Both the position numbers and the translations under genes were made by a program. DNA of 63,741 nucleotides from a virus. The notes under the pieces were generated by a model, which was given only the letters and a program-made list of their open reading frames with translations, was not told the origin of the DNA and did no database searches. The stretch covers positions 1 through 63,741 of IMG/VR virus record IMGVR_UViG_3300048804_000006; one strand, given 5' to 3'. Positions 40,709-49,447 of this stretch are shown in pieces; the stretch's first letter is position 1, and each line of letters starts with the position of its first letter.

Positions 40709-41661
40709 TGTGATGAAATTTCTTTACGATAACTCACCCCGATGTAATCCATCACCTTGCTTAATCCTAAGTCATTTATACAATATTCATAAATCTTTGG
40801 ATGGGTTCGCTCCATTCTTTGAAACCGATTCTCGCCCTTTTCAAGATGAACGCCAAACATGCAGAACATGCAACCAGTCCGTTGCTCGCCGGTTGTGAAT
40901 AATTTTCCATCCGGCCCCTCTTTAATCTCTCCGTAAATTGATGAGTATGGGAGATCGAATTGCTTAATGTATTGCAAAATGTCTTGATGGAGCCAAAACG
41001 CAATTGGCTGCGACAATGGATGTTTCGATTCAAACGACTGGCACCCATTTTTGAGATATTGCCTCTCCCTTAACAGGCTTTCATCAGCCATTGTCCCCGA
41101 CATCCCCTTCCTGCCAGTCTGCTTTTCGTATTGATGAAATGGACGCTTCTTCATTACATCACAACACTTCTCTGATATTTTGAATGGAGCCTCAGCCAAT
41201 CTTATATATTTCTTAGGTATTTTCTGAGAAGGGCAGTAGACTCCACTTTGATTCATTCCGGTAAGCCTTAAATTCACTGTCTTTTTATTTTGATCCCCCG
41301 ATCTCTGCAAATCATTTATAAACCTACTTACATTTTTACTCACCACTGGATAGCCGTATTTTGCCAAAACCTCCTTGAACCCGATCTTCGGCTTCATCCA
41401 TTCCACATTATCCCAAGTCTTTACAAAGCTCCTGATCTCTGGATATTCCAATCCGGTATCGGCAAAAACTGCCGGAATTTCTGGATATAGACTTCGGGCA
41501 ATAGCCAAAAGAACCGTGCTGTCAAGGCCGCCCGAGAAAGACACATAAATCTCTCCACCCCAATAATTGTACCAAGCTGTAATTCGATGCTCGGTATATT
41601 TTATTTTCAATTCAAGGGGCAATCCCTGCCTTTGGCGAAGCTGCCACATTTCAACTTTCAT
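40693..41661 (-). CDS. PAPS reductase-like / DndC-like N-type ATP pyrophosphatase
   Basis: 322 residues. VSFSGGLDSTVLLAIA (about 36-51) is the PP-loop that binds and adenylates substrates with ATP. A later RTGCMFCMFG has a CxxC pair, and KCCDVMKKRPFHQY may add further Cys, so an Fe-S or thiolate site is plausible. The family reduces PAPS, activates sulfur in Dnd systems, or acts on nucleic acid. It lies between the large terminase and the portal, as in several phages. Overlaps the terminase stop by one base. Confidence 0.85.
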   Translation of the reverse strand: MKVEMWQLRQRQGLPLELKIKYTEHRITAWYNYWGGEIYVSFSGGLDSTVLLAIARSLYPEIPAVFADTGLEYPEIRSFVKTWDNVEWMKPKIGFKEVLAKYGYPVVSKNVSRFINDLQRSGDQNKKTVNLRLTGMNQSGVYCPSQKIPKKYIRLAEAPFKISEKCCDVMKKRPFHQYEKQTGRKGMSGTMADESLLRERQYLKNGCQSFESKHPLSQPIAFWLHQDILQYIKQFDLPYSSIYGEIKEGPDGKLFTTGEQRTGCMFCMFGVHLEKGENRFQRMERTHPKIYEYCINDLGLSKVMDYIGVSYRKEISSQGDLF

Positions 41662-43502
41662 TACAATTCCCCTCTCAATTTCTTCCTCATGTCCTCTTTA
41701 CTTAACCCATCATAAACACTTCCAGTCTCTACCGCTTTCATCGCTCGTGAAACTGCCATTATCAGGGCAACCACCGCATCTATTTTGAACTCGTTTTTCT
41801 CCTTGGTAGGGTAGTAATATTTCACCGGCCCCGAGTTACGGCCCTGTTTCCTTACGGTATTCCCCATCATCCAAGTCATCACCGGGTCGCCATCAAACCA
41901 GAGAGTTTGCGAATAAATGCGGCCTTCGGTTTCCTTCATCGGCTCGGACATTAATTGCGGACCTTGGGTGATCTCCACGCACCGGCTGACTTCATCGCCA
42001 TCAACGGTATGAGATCCAAGCCATTCGGAGACGTTGCTGATTAAGTAATTCGCCTCACGGGGGTCGAATGCCAATTCGATAATCGGGTGGTCGATATTGA
42101 TCCCCTTGAGGTCGTTCTCAATGTATAAAAAATCCGTCCTCGCGCCGGGAGTCTCGGTAATATAACCCTCCTTGACCCATTTGATGTAGTGGTCATTACC
42201 AGCGAGCTGGATAGTTTCCTCGGGGAGGTAGTATTTACCGAATACGATAAAGTCCTTTTGGATGATCTCGCGTTCGACTTCCTCCTTGGTCTCGGGATCG
42301 ATGAGTAGACGGGTTATGGTGCGTTCCTTGCCTTCAAATAGGAGTACAAGAGCACAGATGTCGATCTTGGAGGCCAAGTCGAGCGCGGCGTAACAGGGCT
42401 GGCCCTTGAAATCGGATAGCTTGAGGGATGGATTGGAACACGCCGCCCACTTTGTCATGTTCATCCAAGCTTGACCCGCATTCACCCATCGGTTTAAATG
42501 TTTAGTAAGATTGATGTTTTGCTTGGATACGTCTGTCAATGTCTCGGTGAATTTCCGCTTGAGATAATCTTCTTCGATAGATACCATGTAATTAGGGTTG
42601 GCCTTTTCCCAAGTCCTAAAGTCATCAATCTTATCTTCATCGTCAATCCCGTACATCAAAGCGAAGAACGAGTCGTCTTGAATGGTCCCGTCAAGGATCT
42701 TACAGGCTCGTAAGTATAAATCGTAACAAGGAACTGAGGTGTCAGTGCCTGCGGTAGTCACAACGAGAAGTAATGGTTGCTCTCTTGCGCCCATCCCCGT
42801 CGAGAAGGTATCGAATTGACTTGAGTTTTTCGACTCATGGAACTCATCCACTATGGCATAATGAGGACTCGCCCCATCGCCGGGAACGCCAACCACAAGT
42901 TCAAACCGGGACATGTCGGATAGGCGATAAATAGAGGTTGGATTTTTTGGAGTCCCCGACAGGGACATTTTAAAGCGTTCGCAGAAAGCAGGGTTGTTTT
43001 TGGCCATCATCCAAGCTGGCCTGAACACTTCGAGGGCCTGTTTTTCCGTATTTGCACCCGAATAAACCTCGCTACCCATCTCATCATCAGCTACAAGCCC
43101 ATAAAGTCCCGAGATCGCGCCCACGATGCTTTTGCCATTCTTCCTGGGGATGAGTAACAGGGCCAACGAGAACCGTCTTTTGTTGTTCTTTTTCTTAACC
43201 CAGCCCCAAATAGCACACTCGAAAAACACTTGATGAGGCTCAAGTTTTAACTTCTTCCCGGCCCATTTACCCTTGACATGAACCATCTTTTCGGAGAATG
43301 AACATCGCCGGTTGGCTAATTGTGAGTCGTATCGGTAGAGATAATCAGAGGATTTAGACTTTTCGAGGTCGTCAAGGTGTCTTTTACACGCTAATTTGAT
43401 ATTCCGGCAGGAGAGGATCTTCTCGCTGAGAATGTCTTGGCAATATTCGAGAGCGATTTGTGAATAATTCTTCTCAACAGGCTTAGAAGTTTTCAAACTC
43501 AT
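41661..43502 (-). CDS. terL: terminase large subunit (HK97/Terminase_1-like)
   Basis: 613 residues. Walker A-like IPRKNGKSIVGA (about 117-128) and Walker B HYAIVDEFHESK (about 218-229) form the packaging motor; AALDLASKIDICALVLLF and LAFDPREANYLI hold the acidic residues of the nuclease. It cuts and pumps the genome into proheads. It overlaps the small subunit by 20 bases and precedes the PAPS-reductase-like gene. Confidence 0.95.
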   Translation of the reverse strand: MSLKTSKPVEKNYSQIALEYCQDILSEKILSCRNIKLACKRHLDDLEKSKSSDYLYRYDSQLANRRCSFSEKMVHVKGKWAGKKLKLEPHQVFFECAIWGWVKKKNNKRRFSLALLLIPRKNGKSIVGAISGLYGLVADDEMGSEVYSGANTEKQALEVFRPAWMMAKNNPAFCERFKMSLSGTPKNPTSIYRLSDMSRFELVVGVPGDGASPHYAIVDEFHESKNSSQFDTFSTGMGAREQPLLLVVTTAGTDTSVPCYDLYLRACKILDGTIQDDSFFALMYGIDDEDKIDDFRTWEKANPNYMVSIEEDYLKRKFTETLTDVSKQNINLTKHLNRWVNAGQAWMNMTKWAACSNPSLKLSDFKGQPCYAALDLASKIDICALVLLFEGKERTITRLLIDPETKEEVEREIIQKDFIVFGKYYLPEETIQLAGNDHYIKWVKEGYITETPGARTDFLYIENDLKGINIDHPIIELAFDPREANYLISNVSEWLGSHTVDGDEVSRCVEITQGPQLMSEPMKETEGRIYSQTLWFDGDPVMTWMMGNTVRKQGRNSGPVKYYYPTKEKNEFKIDAVVALIMAVSRAMKAVETGSVYDGLSKEDMRKKLRGEL

Positions 43503-43986
43503 TCCTCTCCTTCCCCTTATCCGCCTTAGCCTTCACCCTACCCAAACTACTCGGAGTCAACCCGAATTCAAGCAACAGGGTGTGTAAATGCCGGATCGCA
43601 TCGGATCGCTGCTTGGACTCGGGCCGGGGGTAGGAGCCAATACAGAACTCCACTCCCTCGCGGTTCACACCGTATTTGTCAAAACTCGACCCGTTGATGT
43701 CGATAAACTTGGTAAGCCTTTGGACTTCCTCAAGTCGTGACGCGAGAATCGAGATCCCCTCCGTATGGGTCATTGAGGCCACCGTTATCTCCCCTATCCG
43801 CTTGACCATGAGCTTGAAGATCCGCTTGGCATCCGGATTCAGCCACCGCGGGGGGATGGGGAGTTTGCCGGATGGGACTGGAATAGCCTTCTGCCGGTGA
43901 GGGCGAAATGTCCCCTTGGCCTGCTTCTCAATCATCGGGATTACCTTAGCCCCGCAGCCTGCTCTCGCACCGCCTTTACCCATCAC
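43483..43986 (-). CDS. terS: terminase small subunit, P27 family
   Basis: 167 residues, basic start (AKGTFRPHRQKAIP), then PIPPRWLNPDAKRIFKLMVKR (the P27 signature) and a helix-rich C-terminal half (LHTLLLEFGLTPSSLGRVKAK), which is the P27-specific end. It recognises the packaging site and loads the large subunit. Start ATG 43986 shares one base with the stop of the gene upstream; the ATG is preceded by GAGGAGGGATAGTG. Confidence 0.88.
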   Translation of the reverse strand: MMGKGGARAGCGAKVIPMIEKQAKGTFRPHRQKAIPVPSGKLPIPPRWLNPDAKRIFKLMVKRIGEITVASMTHTEGISILASRLEEVQRLTKFIDINGSSFDKYGVNREGVEFCIGSYPRPESKQRSDAIRHLHTLLLEFGLTPSSLGRVKAKADKGKERNEFENF

Positions 43987-44159
43987 TATCCCTCCTCTTC
44001 ATTGGCATAGGGGTCTTTATCGAGTCCCATGCACCGCCAACAGGTACATTTCGGAGGCTGTTTTGCGACAACCCATGCCGCGCTTGCGATAGTTTCGGCA
44101 TTGCATCCACCTTCCTGCATTACCGATCCTTCACTCACCCACCACTTTTCAAATGTCAC
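43986..44159 (-). CDS. hypothetical Cys-containing protein, about 57 residues
   Basis: I choose GTG 44159, giving MTFEKWWVSEGSV, a start typical of short phage proteins; ATG 44171 or 44183 would add a few residues. The C-terminal half has KCTCWRCMGLDKDPYA, a likely zinc knuckle. Overlaps the YopX-like gene by 11 bases. It abuts the small terminase gene. Confidence 0.6.
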   Translation of the reverse strand: MTFEKWWVSEGSVMQEGGCNAETIASAAWVVAKQPPKCTCWRCMGLDKDPYANEEEG

Positions 44160-44541
44160 CTGTTCCCCCATCTCCTTTCTCATTGATTAATAATTCTGGA
44201 TTTTCATATACATTCCCAATGATTTGGAAACAATCTGCTCCTATTGCAGATACCAAATCTCCTTTTCCGGTTCCATAATTCAAGCACCAACAGCCCATTC
44301 CCCAAAAAACAGATGCTTTCACCTCTCCGGTTTGATCATGATAGCATATAATATCCCCCTCGTAAATCTCCTTGGAATTTTTATCACACAAACCGGTAAA
44401 CATCCCAAAAGTATGCCAATCCACCAATTCCTTCAAACCGGGATAATCCATAAGATCGAAAATATTAAATTTCTGCCAAACAGAAAGTCCCTCCACTTCT
44501 CCCGCCTTATTAATTCTTGCCCTGAATTTAATCTCCCGCAT
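44149..44541 (-). CDS. YopX-like protein
   Basis: 130 residues, starting MREIKFRARINKAGEVEGL and containing FTGLCDKNSKEIYEGDIICY and GNVYENPELL, the YopX (PF09643) signature. These small beta-barrel proteins are very common in phages and have no firm function. Start ATG 44541 overlaps the zinc-ribbon gene stop and has GGGGGTGGCGTG upstream. Confidence 0.88.
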   Translation of the reverse strand: MREIKFRARINKAGEVEGLSVWQKFNIFDLMDYPGLKELVDWHTFGMFTGLCDKNSKEIYEGDIICYHDQTGEVKASVFWGMGCWCLNYGTGKGDLVSAIGADCFQIIGNVYENPELLINEKGDGGTGDI

Positions 44542-44786
44542 CACGCCACCCCCAACACTTTCCGACACTCCAAGCACACCAGCACCGGCTGCTGCGCGGT
44601 CAACTCCTGACCGGTCGGACTCACCAAAGCGCTCACGGTATAGAGTTTAATCGCCGGGGTGAATAGCTCCGACCCGCATTCACACAACTTCGGAGTCGCG
44701 TTCTTCAGATCAACCTGGATCTGCTGCCCCGGCTGGAGTTGCTTGAATTGAACTCCCCTGTCACGCATTCGGATCGCCTCGCCCAT
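44541..44786 (-). CDS. zinc-ribbon protein, 81 residues
   Basis: Two Cys pairs (LCECGSELF and LVCLECRKVLGVA) about 30 residues apart form a zinc ribbon; FKQLQPGQQIQVDLK precedes it. Sequences with this layout occur next to YopX and HNH genes in many phages. Start ATG 44786, AGGAGAGGGTAATC upstream. Confidence 0.72.
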   Translation of the reverse strand: MGEAIRMRDRGVQFKQLQPGQQIQVDLKNATPKLCECGSELFTPAIKLYTVSALVSPTGQELTAQQPVLVCLECRKVLGVA

Positions 44787-44788
44787 GA

Positions 44789-44953
44789 TTACCCTCTCCT
44801 TTCTGTGATAATGTCAAACGCCTTGGCCTTCACCCTTTGGATCTCATTGTTTAGCTCATCAATTCGGTGGCACATGGAAACATTACACTCTGCCTGAATC
44901 TTGAGCATCCGCCGCTGAGTCTTGATTGTCTCTCGCTTGGACATTTTCTTCAT
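44789..44953 (-). CDS. hypothetical helical protein, 54 residues
   Basis: Start ATG 44953 after AAAGGAGCTATTA (a longer frame to 44998 lacks a site). Basic first half (MKKMSKRETIKTQRRMLK) then a coiled-coil-like half (NNEIQRVKAKAFD). No motif is recognised. Confidence 0.6.
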   Translation of the reverse strand: MKKMSKRETIKTQRRMLKIQAECNVSMCHRIDELNNEIQRVKAKAFDIITERRG

Positions 44954-44994
44954 TAATAGCTCCTTTCTAAAGTAACCGCATTGATAATTCTTCC

Positions 44995-45573
44995 TCAACT
45001 CTCCCTATCCGCTGCTGCATGATTATGTTCATACACCCTCTCAATAAAAGCCATAAACTCTGATTGACTCATTATATTCTTAGCCGTATTGCAATATTTA
45101 CAACAGGCCACCATATTCCCTTTTGTATATCCTCCCTTACTATCAATTCTGTCAATCCCATTATATCTAACAATAGTATCGCTTGTTTTATTTCCACAAC
45201 TATTCCTATCTGTTGCGAAATTAGAACTCTCAGTTCCGCAATAAAAACACAAACCTTGTGACATGCGAATAAATTCTTCCAATGATATGTCTGACAGGAT
45301 GCCCCATTTTTTACTTCTTTTTATTATTGTTGACTGATAAAGCTGTTTCCACACCGCCAATGTCCGATCTTTTACTTTATTGGGAGGCGTAAGCCTATTA
45401 CACCCACAACTTTTACTTTTTCCGCTTCGTATGCTTTCTCCGGTTGTCACATGGGATTTGCCACAATCACAAATGCACTCCCATTTTATCTGTCTCGTGG
45501 CTCCCCTCTCATTAAGCCTTTTCAACACCATTAACTTTCCAAATCTTTTACCTGCAATATTTATTACTTCCAT
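44995..45573 (-). CDS. HNH homing endonuclease with AP2-like N-terminal domain
   Basis: 192 residues. N-terminal GKRFGKLMVLKRL then WECICDCGKSHV and KSKSCGCNRL are the pattern of DNA-binding modules found before HNH cores in phage homing endonucleases. The HNH core has CFYCGTESS, NGIDRIDSKGGYTKGN and CKYCNTAKN. AT-rich compared with the terminase genes. It sits between the DNA methylase and the 54-residue gene. Start ATG 45573 after GGGGAG. Confidence 0.87.
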   Translation of the reverse strand: MEVINIAGKRFGKLMVLKRLNERGATRQIKWECICDCGKSHVTTGESIRSGKSKSCGCNRLTPPNKVKDRTLAVWKQLYQSTIIKRSKKWGILSDISLEEFIRMSQGLCFYCGTESSNFATDRNSCGNKTSDTIVRYNGIDRIDSKGGYTKGNMVACCKYCNTAKNIMSQSEFMAFIERVYEHNHAAADRES

Positions 45574-45611
45574 CGCTATCTCCCCTTGTTTGATATTAGT
45601 GTTAATTGAAC

Positions 45612-46406
45612 TTAATCACAATTATCAAACAAAGGCAAGATCTTTTTTTGTAAATATTCTTCGATTCGCTTCCTTCCGATTTCACAATATGTAGCATCCT
45701 TTTCAATGCAAATATATTTTCGATTAGTATTCATGGCTGCGATGGCAGTCGTAAATGATCCCGCGCAATTATCAAGCACCATGTCGCCTTCATTCGTGTA
45801 GGTGAGAATAAGGTACTCAAACAGGGCTACGGGCTTCTGGGTGGGGTGAGGATATTCTTTACCACATCTCCCAGTTGGCAATTTTATATCTATGATGGAT
45901 CGTGGGGAACGCAATCCATCTGCTTTCAATGTCGTCGGGATTTGAGCAATATTATTGCTTTCAGTTGCCTTGGATGCAGGCATAGTCCGTTCTTTGCCTT
46001 TCGGGTGACATTTTAACGAATAATCAGATCGTGATATACGGATCGGATTATAGGTAGGGTGCTTATTGTAAAATACGGCAATATTTTCATGCTCCTTAAA
46101 CGGCATATATTTAACAGTCGCAAAATTACTTCCAACTCCCTTGTTCCAAATCCATTCATACTTAAACATTTTCAGATTACTTGCTATTAGAGCCGTGGTG
46201 AACGGCTGGCTTGCCGTCAGCACTATCGCCCCGTTGTCCTTAATCAGCCGCTTGTATTGCGCCCAAAGAGGCTCAAAGGGGATGATGGTGTCCCATTTAC
46301 AGGCTGTCGTGCCGTAGGGGAGATCACAAAGGATTAAATCTATTGACTTATCCGCCAGCGTCGGCATAATAGTCAGGCAATTCCCGTGGTATAATTTATT
46401 CTCCAT
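45612..46406 (-). CDS. DNA methyltransferase, N4-cytosine/N6-adenine class
   Basis: 264 residues from ATG 46406. Catalytic motif IV is CDLPYGT (variant of DPPY) near residue 32; motif I near the C-terminus is LDNCAGSFTTAIAA. The order (IV first) is that of beta-class enzymes, and HPTQKPVALFEYLI precedes motif I. The last 45 residues match those of the second methylase at 52412-53236. It probably methylates phage DNA against host restriction. Confidence 0.85.
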   Translation of the reverse strand: MENKLYHGNCLTIMPTLADKSIDLILCDLPYGTTACKWDTIIPFEPLWAQYKRLIKDNGAIVLTASQPFTTALIASNLKMFKYEWIWNKGVGSNFATVKYMPFKEHENIAVFYNKHPTYNPIRISRSDYSLKCHPKGKERTMPASKATESNNIAQIPTTLKADGLRSPRSIIDIKLPTGRCGKEYPHPTQKPVALFEYLILTYTNEGDMVLDNCAGSFTTAIAAMNTNRKYICIEKDATYCEIGRKRIEEYLQKKILPLFDNCD

Positions 46407-46768
46407 TACCCCCTCTTCTTCCACCGTTCCGGGCCGTGGATTGCCTCATGGTGTTTTTGACAAATTCCAACCCAGTTGGATTGGTCCCAGAACTTTTCCC
46501 AATTCCCTGCATGCGGGATTTTATGATGAATAATGTAGGTAGGCTCAACCTTACCCTCCCGTTCACATTCAGCACATAGAGGATGATCGGATTTATAAAT
46601 TGAAATCGCGACTCGGTATCTCGTTGAGTGAATCCATTTCCGCCAAGGTTCATTTTCTCTCTCCTTCTCGTATTTCAGATCCGCCTGCTTGATATGACTC
46701 TCGCACCGACCACGGGGAACAAGTTTATTGCATCCGGGATAGGTGCATGGCTTGAGTGGGATCAGCAT
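46406..46768 (-). CDS. HNH endonuclease (packaging-associated type)
   Basis: 120 residues with HNH pattern: PLCAECEREGKV, YIIHHKIPHAGN, NWVGICQKHHEAIHG. Such a gene near terminase is common in HK97-like phages and in some is needed for cos cleavage with terminase. Position in this genome (2.6 kb upstream of the small terminase) fits that. Start ATG 46768; coupled to the methylase by a one-base overlap. Confidence 0.85.
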   Translation of the reverse strand: MLIPLKPCTYPGCNKLVPRGRCESHIKQADLKYEKERENEPWRKWIHSTRYRVAISIYKSDHPLCAECEREGKVEPTYIIHHKIPHAGNWEKFWDQSNWVGICQKHHEAIHGPERWKKRG

Positions 46769-46863
46769 TTACCACCCCTAAAAAACTGCCATGTTGAGAG
46801 AATCGAAGGCGTCCCCTCTTCCTGTCTACTATGGCTGCCCCGCATTAAGCGGTGCCTCGTCAT
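46762..46863 (-). CDS. uncertain 33-residue peptide
   Basis: ATG 46863 has GGGAGATACTGT upstream and the stop overlaps the start of the HNH gene (ATGCTGA). Arg/Ser-rich, no motif. It fills the 120-base gap after 46889-47188, but composition is not clearly that of a coding sequence. Confidence 0.35.
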   Translation of the reverse strand: MTRHRLMRGSHSRQEEGTPSILSTWQFFRGGKC

Positions 46864-46888
46864 ACAGTATCTCCCAACACGGCATGTA

Positions 46889-47188
46889 TTAACATTCCAG
46901 CCACGTCCACCCCACGACATCCTCAACCGGCCCATGCCAACCCTCCAACTCCGAATCCCACTCCATCCACATCGTCGCGCCACTCAACCGATCCACATCC
47001 CACCGGCACATCAACACTCTCGAATTAATCAACTCCTGTGGATCATCCTCGTAATCATTACCGGGGCAACAGAAAACGAGAGCAATCCGGCCCCGCGAGT
47101 CAGCGTCAGGATCGAAGTGCTCATTCCAGTCGATAGATTTGAGGCACTTTGCAAGCAGTTTCCGGTGGCGTGTATTTTCGAGTGGCAT
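46889..47188 (-). CDS. hypothetical acidic protein, 99 residues
   Basis: Start ATG 47188 (AAAGGATTGATT in front), the first gene behind promoter P4. Acidic with CCPGNDYEDDPQELI and several Trp (MWMEWDSELEGWHG). No domain recognised. As first product of this leftward unit it may be made early. Confidence 0.7.
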   Translation of the reverse strand: MPLENTRHRKLLAKCLKSIDWNEHFDPDADSRGRIALVFCCPGNDYEDDPQELINSRVLMCRWDVDRLSGATMWMEWDSELEGWHGPVEDVVGWTWLEC

Positions 47189-47212
47189 AATCAATCCTTT
47201 CAAGTCGAGCAC

Positions 47213-47241
47213 ATATTAAATCTAATTTAATATATTGTCAA
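47213..47241 (-). promoter_or_regulatory. sigma-70 promoter P4 with palindromic operator
   Basis: TTGACA (47241-47236), 17-bp spacer, TAATAT (47218-47213): five or more matches in each box. ATATTAAAT-TAG-ATTTAATAT, a perfect 9-bp inverted repeat, fills the spacer and -10 region. It drives the leftward genes from 47188. It faces away from the plus-strand block, so the gap is a divergent control region. Confidence 0.85.
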
Positions 47242-47459
47242 GAAAAATCTTATAGAACAAGCGTTCCATAAAACTCTCTGAAATTGGCGTCGCACGAGTT
47301 TAAGAACCCACCCGGTTAAGTTGGCGTCACTATTGAAGATTTGCCCTCCCCCCTCTATCTTATTAATATCGTTATGTTATTGCAATGCACGGCAGCTCTC
47401 CACTACCCATGTGTATCTTCTGCCCTTTAATGTGTTATATTTATTGTATAGATATGTGG

Positions 47460-47487
47460 TTGTTTCTATTCTGTTTTCTGCTATTAT
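47460..47487 (+). promoter_or_regulatory. candidate rightward promoter
   Basis: TTGTTT (47460-47465), 16-bp spacer, TATTAT (47482-47487). The -35 is poor, but the -10 and AT-rich surroundings are good. It would drive the rightward block 255 bases downstream. Other AT-rich -10 candidates nearby cannot be excluded. Confidence 0.35.
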
Positions 47488-47530
47488 GCTACCATATGTA
47501 TAAAAAAAACACATTGCCTCTGGTATTGTA

Positions 47531-47674
47531 TGCCTCCAATGGCCATTGAATCAGGATGCAGGATAATAATTTATATATTATATTATATGGTTATAAGAAT
47601 TAATTAATATAATAGAATAATGGCTTATAAATTGCATTCTATCTATATAAATAACCGATGCCATTGGAGGCATC
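47531..47674. other. candidate replication origin: inverted repeats around very AT-rich DNA
   Basis: TGCCTCCAATGGC (47531-47543) and GCCATTGGAGGCA (47660-47672) are exact inverted copies. The left one overlaps the palindrome CAATGGCCATTG (47537-47548), the right one the palindrome-like GATGCC/GGCATC. The roughly 95 bases between 47563 and 47655 are about 85% A/T. The element lies in a gene-free, divergently transcribed gap of 550 bases (47189-47741), with TTGGCGTC repeated at 47284 and 47321. Confidence 0.5.
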
Positions 47675-47741
47675 CACTAACAAAAGAGGAGGCACATCAT
47701 TTGTTTAACTGTTTATTTTGATTAAGAAAGGGGAATTGGAA

Positions 47742-48140
47742 ATGGAAAAGAAACTATCAGATTTTAATGACTATGAAGGGGTAGACGCGTCACTGGAAAC
47801 ATCACTGTATGAGTATGGTTTGATATGGAAAGAAATCACGCCGGAAGGGGAATTGCTACCGACACACTATCACTTTATTTACGGCGACGGATTACAGGAA
47901 ACGGAATCCATGGATATCGAATACAATTTATTTGACTGGGCTGATATTCCAATTGATTGCAATCCAGTAGATGAATGGGACTGGGTAAAGTGGTCCGACG
48001 TAGCAGAAACAAGCGGAATGAGTAAAAAGGATTTTCTCAAGATGCCATTGACCATGATTGTTTTCGATTTGATCGGTTATTATGGCCATGAAAATATATT
48101 CGGAGCGAGCTACTATCCTTTTGAGATTATAAACGAATAA
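47742..48140 (+). CDS. hypothetical acidic protein, 132 residues
   Basis: Start at ATG 47742 after AAGAAAGGGGAA; the 8-codon longer frame contains the binding site itself. Very acidic and aromatic (DWADIPIDCNPVDEWDWVKW), as expected of a DNA-mimic or antirestriction protein, but no family is recognised. First of eleven rightward genes. Confidence 0.8.
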   Translation: MEKKLSDFNDYEGVDASLETSLYEYGLIWKEITPEGELLPTHYHFIYGDGLQETESMDIEYNLFDWADIPIDCNPVDEWDWVKWSDVAETSGMSKKDFLKMPLTMIVFDLIGYYGHENIFGASYYPFEIINE

Positions 48141-48164
48141 CACTAACAAGAAAGGGGAATAACA

Positions 48165-48323
48165 ATGTCTTTTATGTCCGATTTAGCAATTGAAATTGAA
48201 AACGAGGGAATCGATCTTAATCAGATTGATATGACGGATGTGCAAGAATTCGCAGAAGAATATGAGTATAAGCACGGCCGGAATGTGAGTACGCTAGAAG
48301 CTATCAAATTGATTTATAAATAG
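48165..48323 (+). CDS. hypothetical acidic protein, 52 residues
   Basis: ATG 48165 behind AAGAAAGGGGAATAACA. Acidic helix-rich sequence (EIENEGIDLNQIDMTD, VQEFAEEYEYKHG). Short but with the same start signal as its neighbours. Function unknown. Confidence 0.75.
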   Translation: MSFMSDLAIEIENEGIDLNQIDMTDVQEFAEEYEYKHGRNVSTLEAIKLIYK

Positions 48324-48337
48324 AAAGGGAAATGATT

Positions 48338-48868
48338 ATGGAAAACACTGGAATCGACTATGGAAATGGATTGACAAATATTGACCATGAAACTGAAATC
48401 CGTTATGGCGTGATTCATCAAGGGGAAGTATTGCAGGCATGGGCGGATAGCAGTGAAGCAAAGTATCCATGTGAAGATTGCGAACGGAATGAAGATAATG
48501 AAGGATGCGATGATTGTATGGATTGCGAACCTTTGGAATCCACTTTCAATTCCGAAGGTTATAAATGCCAACAATCCGCCGATGATCCGGATATTTTCAT
48601 TCTCAAATCTCCGTTTTTTACGTATTGTCAATTCTGTTCACCATGTGCGCCTGGTGCGGGTTATTTGATGAACTGGTATAAGTTCCCGTCGTTTATGAAA
48701 GGGGAATTTATTGACGCAAGCGCACCCTATGCTTCACATGCTTATAAGGAAAACGCCGAAAACGCCGGCTATATTCGTGCCTATTGTTTCGGCTATGATT
48801 GGTATGAAAATAATAAAGCGCCGTATCCGGTTTTTTCAGTTGAAACTGGAAAACTTGTCAATCCATAA
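48338..48868 (+). CDS. Cys-rich acidic protein, 176 residues
   Basis: Start at ATG 48338; ATG 48332 is too close to the AAAGGGA site. The middle holds PCEDCERNEDNEGCDDCMDC and later FCSPCAPGAGY, likely zinc-binding. Rich in Asp, Glu, Tyr. No family recognised; proteins of this type accumulate in rightward accessory blocks of large phages. Confidence 0.8.
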   Translation: MENTGIDYGNGLTNIDHETEIRYGVIHQGEVLQAWADSSEAKYPCEDCERNEDNEGCDDCMDCEPLESTFNSEGYKCQQSADDPDIFILKSPFFTYCQFCSPCAPGAGYLMNWYKFPSFMKGEFIDASAPYASHAYKENAENAGYIRAYCFGYDWYENNKAPYPVFSVETGKLVNP

Positions 48869-48900
48869 CATAATAATCAAAATTGAAAGGGGAAAAGTAA

Positions 48901-49418
48901 TGAGAGTAGAAACGACATCACGCGAGTTATACAAATTCGAGGAACTATCCGAAGACGCACAAGACAAGGCAATTGAGAAGTTATGGGATTTAAACGTCGA
49001 TCATGACTGGTGGCAATTCACATATGAAGACGCGGAAAATATCGGATTGAAAATCACGGAATTCGATATAGACCGCGGATCATATGCAAGGGGAAATTTT
49101 GAAGATTGCGCCGGGACTACAGCCAAAAAAATCATAGCGGAGCATGGTCCGGAATGTGAAACGGTAGCCACTGCGAAAAACTATCTTCAAGAATTGCAAG
49201 CGGTTATTGAAAAGAATGCAATCGAAAATAAAGACGAAAAGTATCCCGAAGATTTTCTTGACACTAAGGATATCGACCGGGAATTTTTGCGGTCACTCCT
49301 GGAAGACTACCGGATTATGTTATCAAAGGAATACGATTATCTGACCTCGCGTGAGGCTATAATCGAATCGATTGAAGCGAATGAATATGAATTTCTTGAT
49401 AATGGGACGATGGCCTAA
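48901..49418 (+). CDS. conserved phage protein, 172 residues
   Basis: Start ATG 48901 after GAAAGGGGAAAAGTA. The start ELYKFEELSEDAQDKAIEKL followed by NVDHDWWQFTYEDAENIGLK is a signature I recall from a widespread phage family often labelled as antitoxin-like; experimental function is lacking. Acidic, helical. It is one of the larger genes of the rightward block. Confidence 0.82.
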
Positions 49419-49447
49419 CACGTAAAAATTGAAAGGGGAAAATAATC

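Noticed and set aside
46762-46983. 73-residue Arg/Trp-rich frame overlapping the acidic 99-residue gene
   Set aside because: The long version is a shadow; only a 33-residue 3' part has a possible start and is listed with low confidence.
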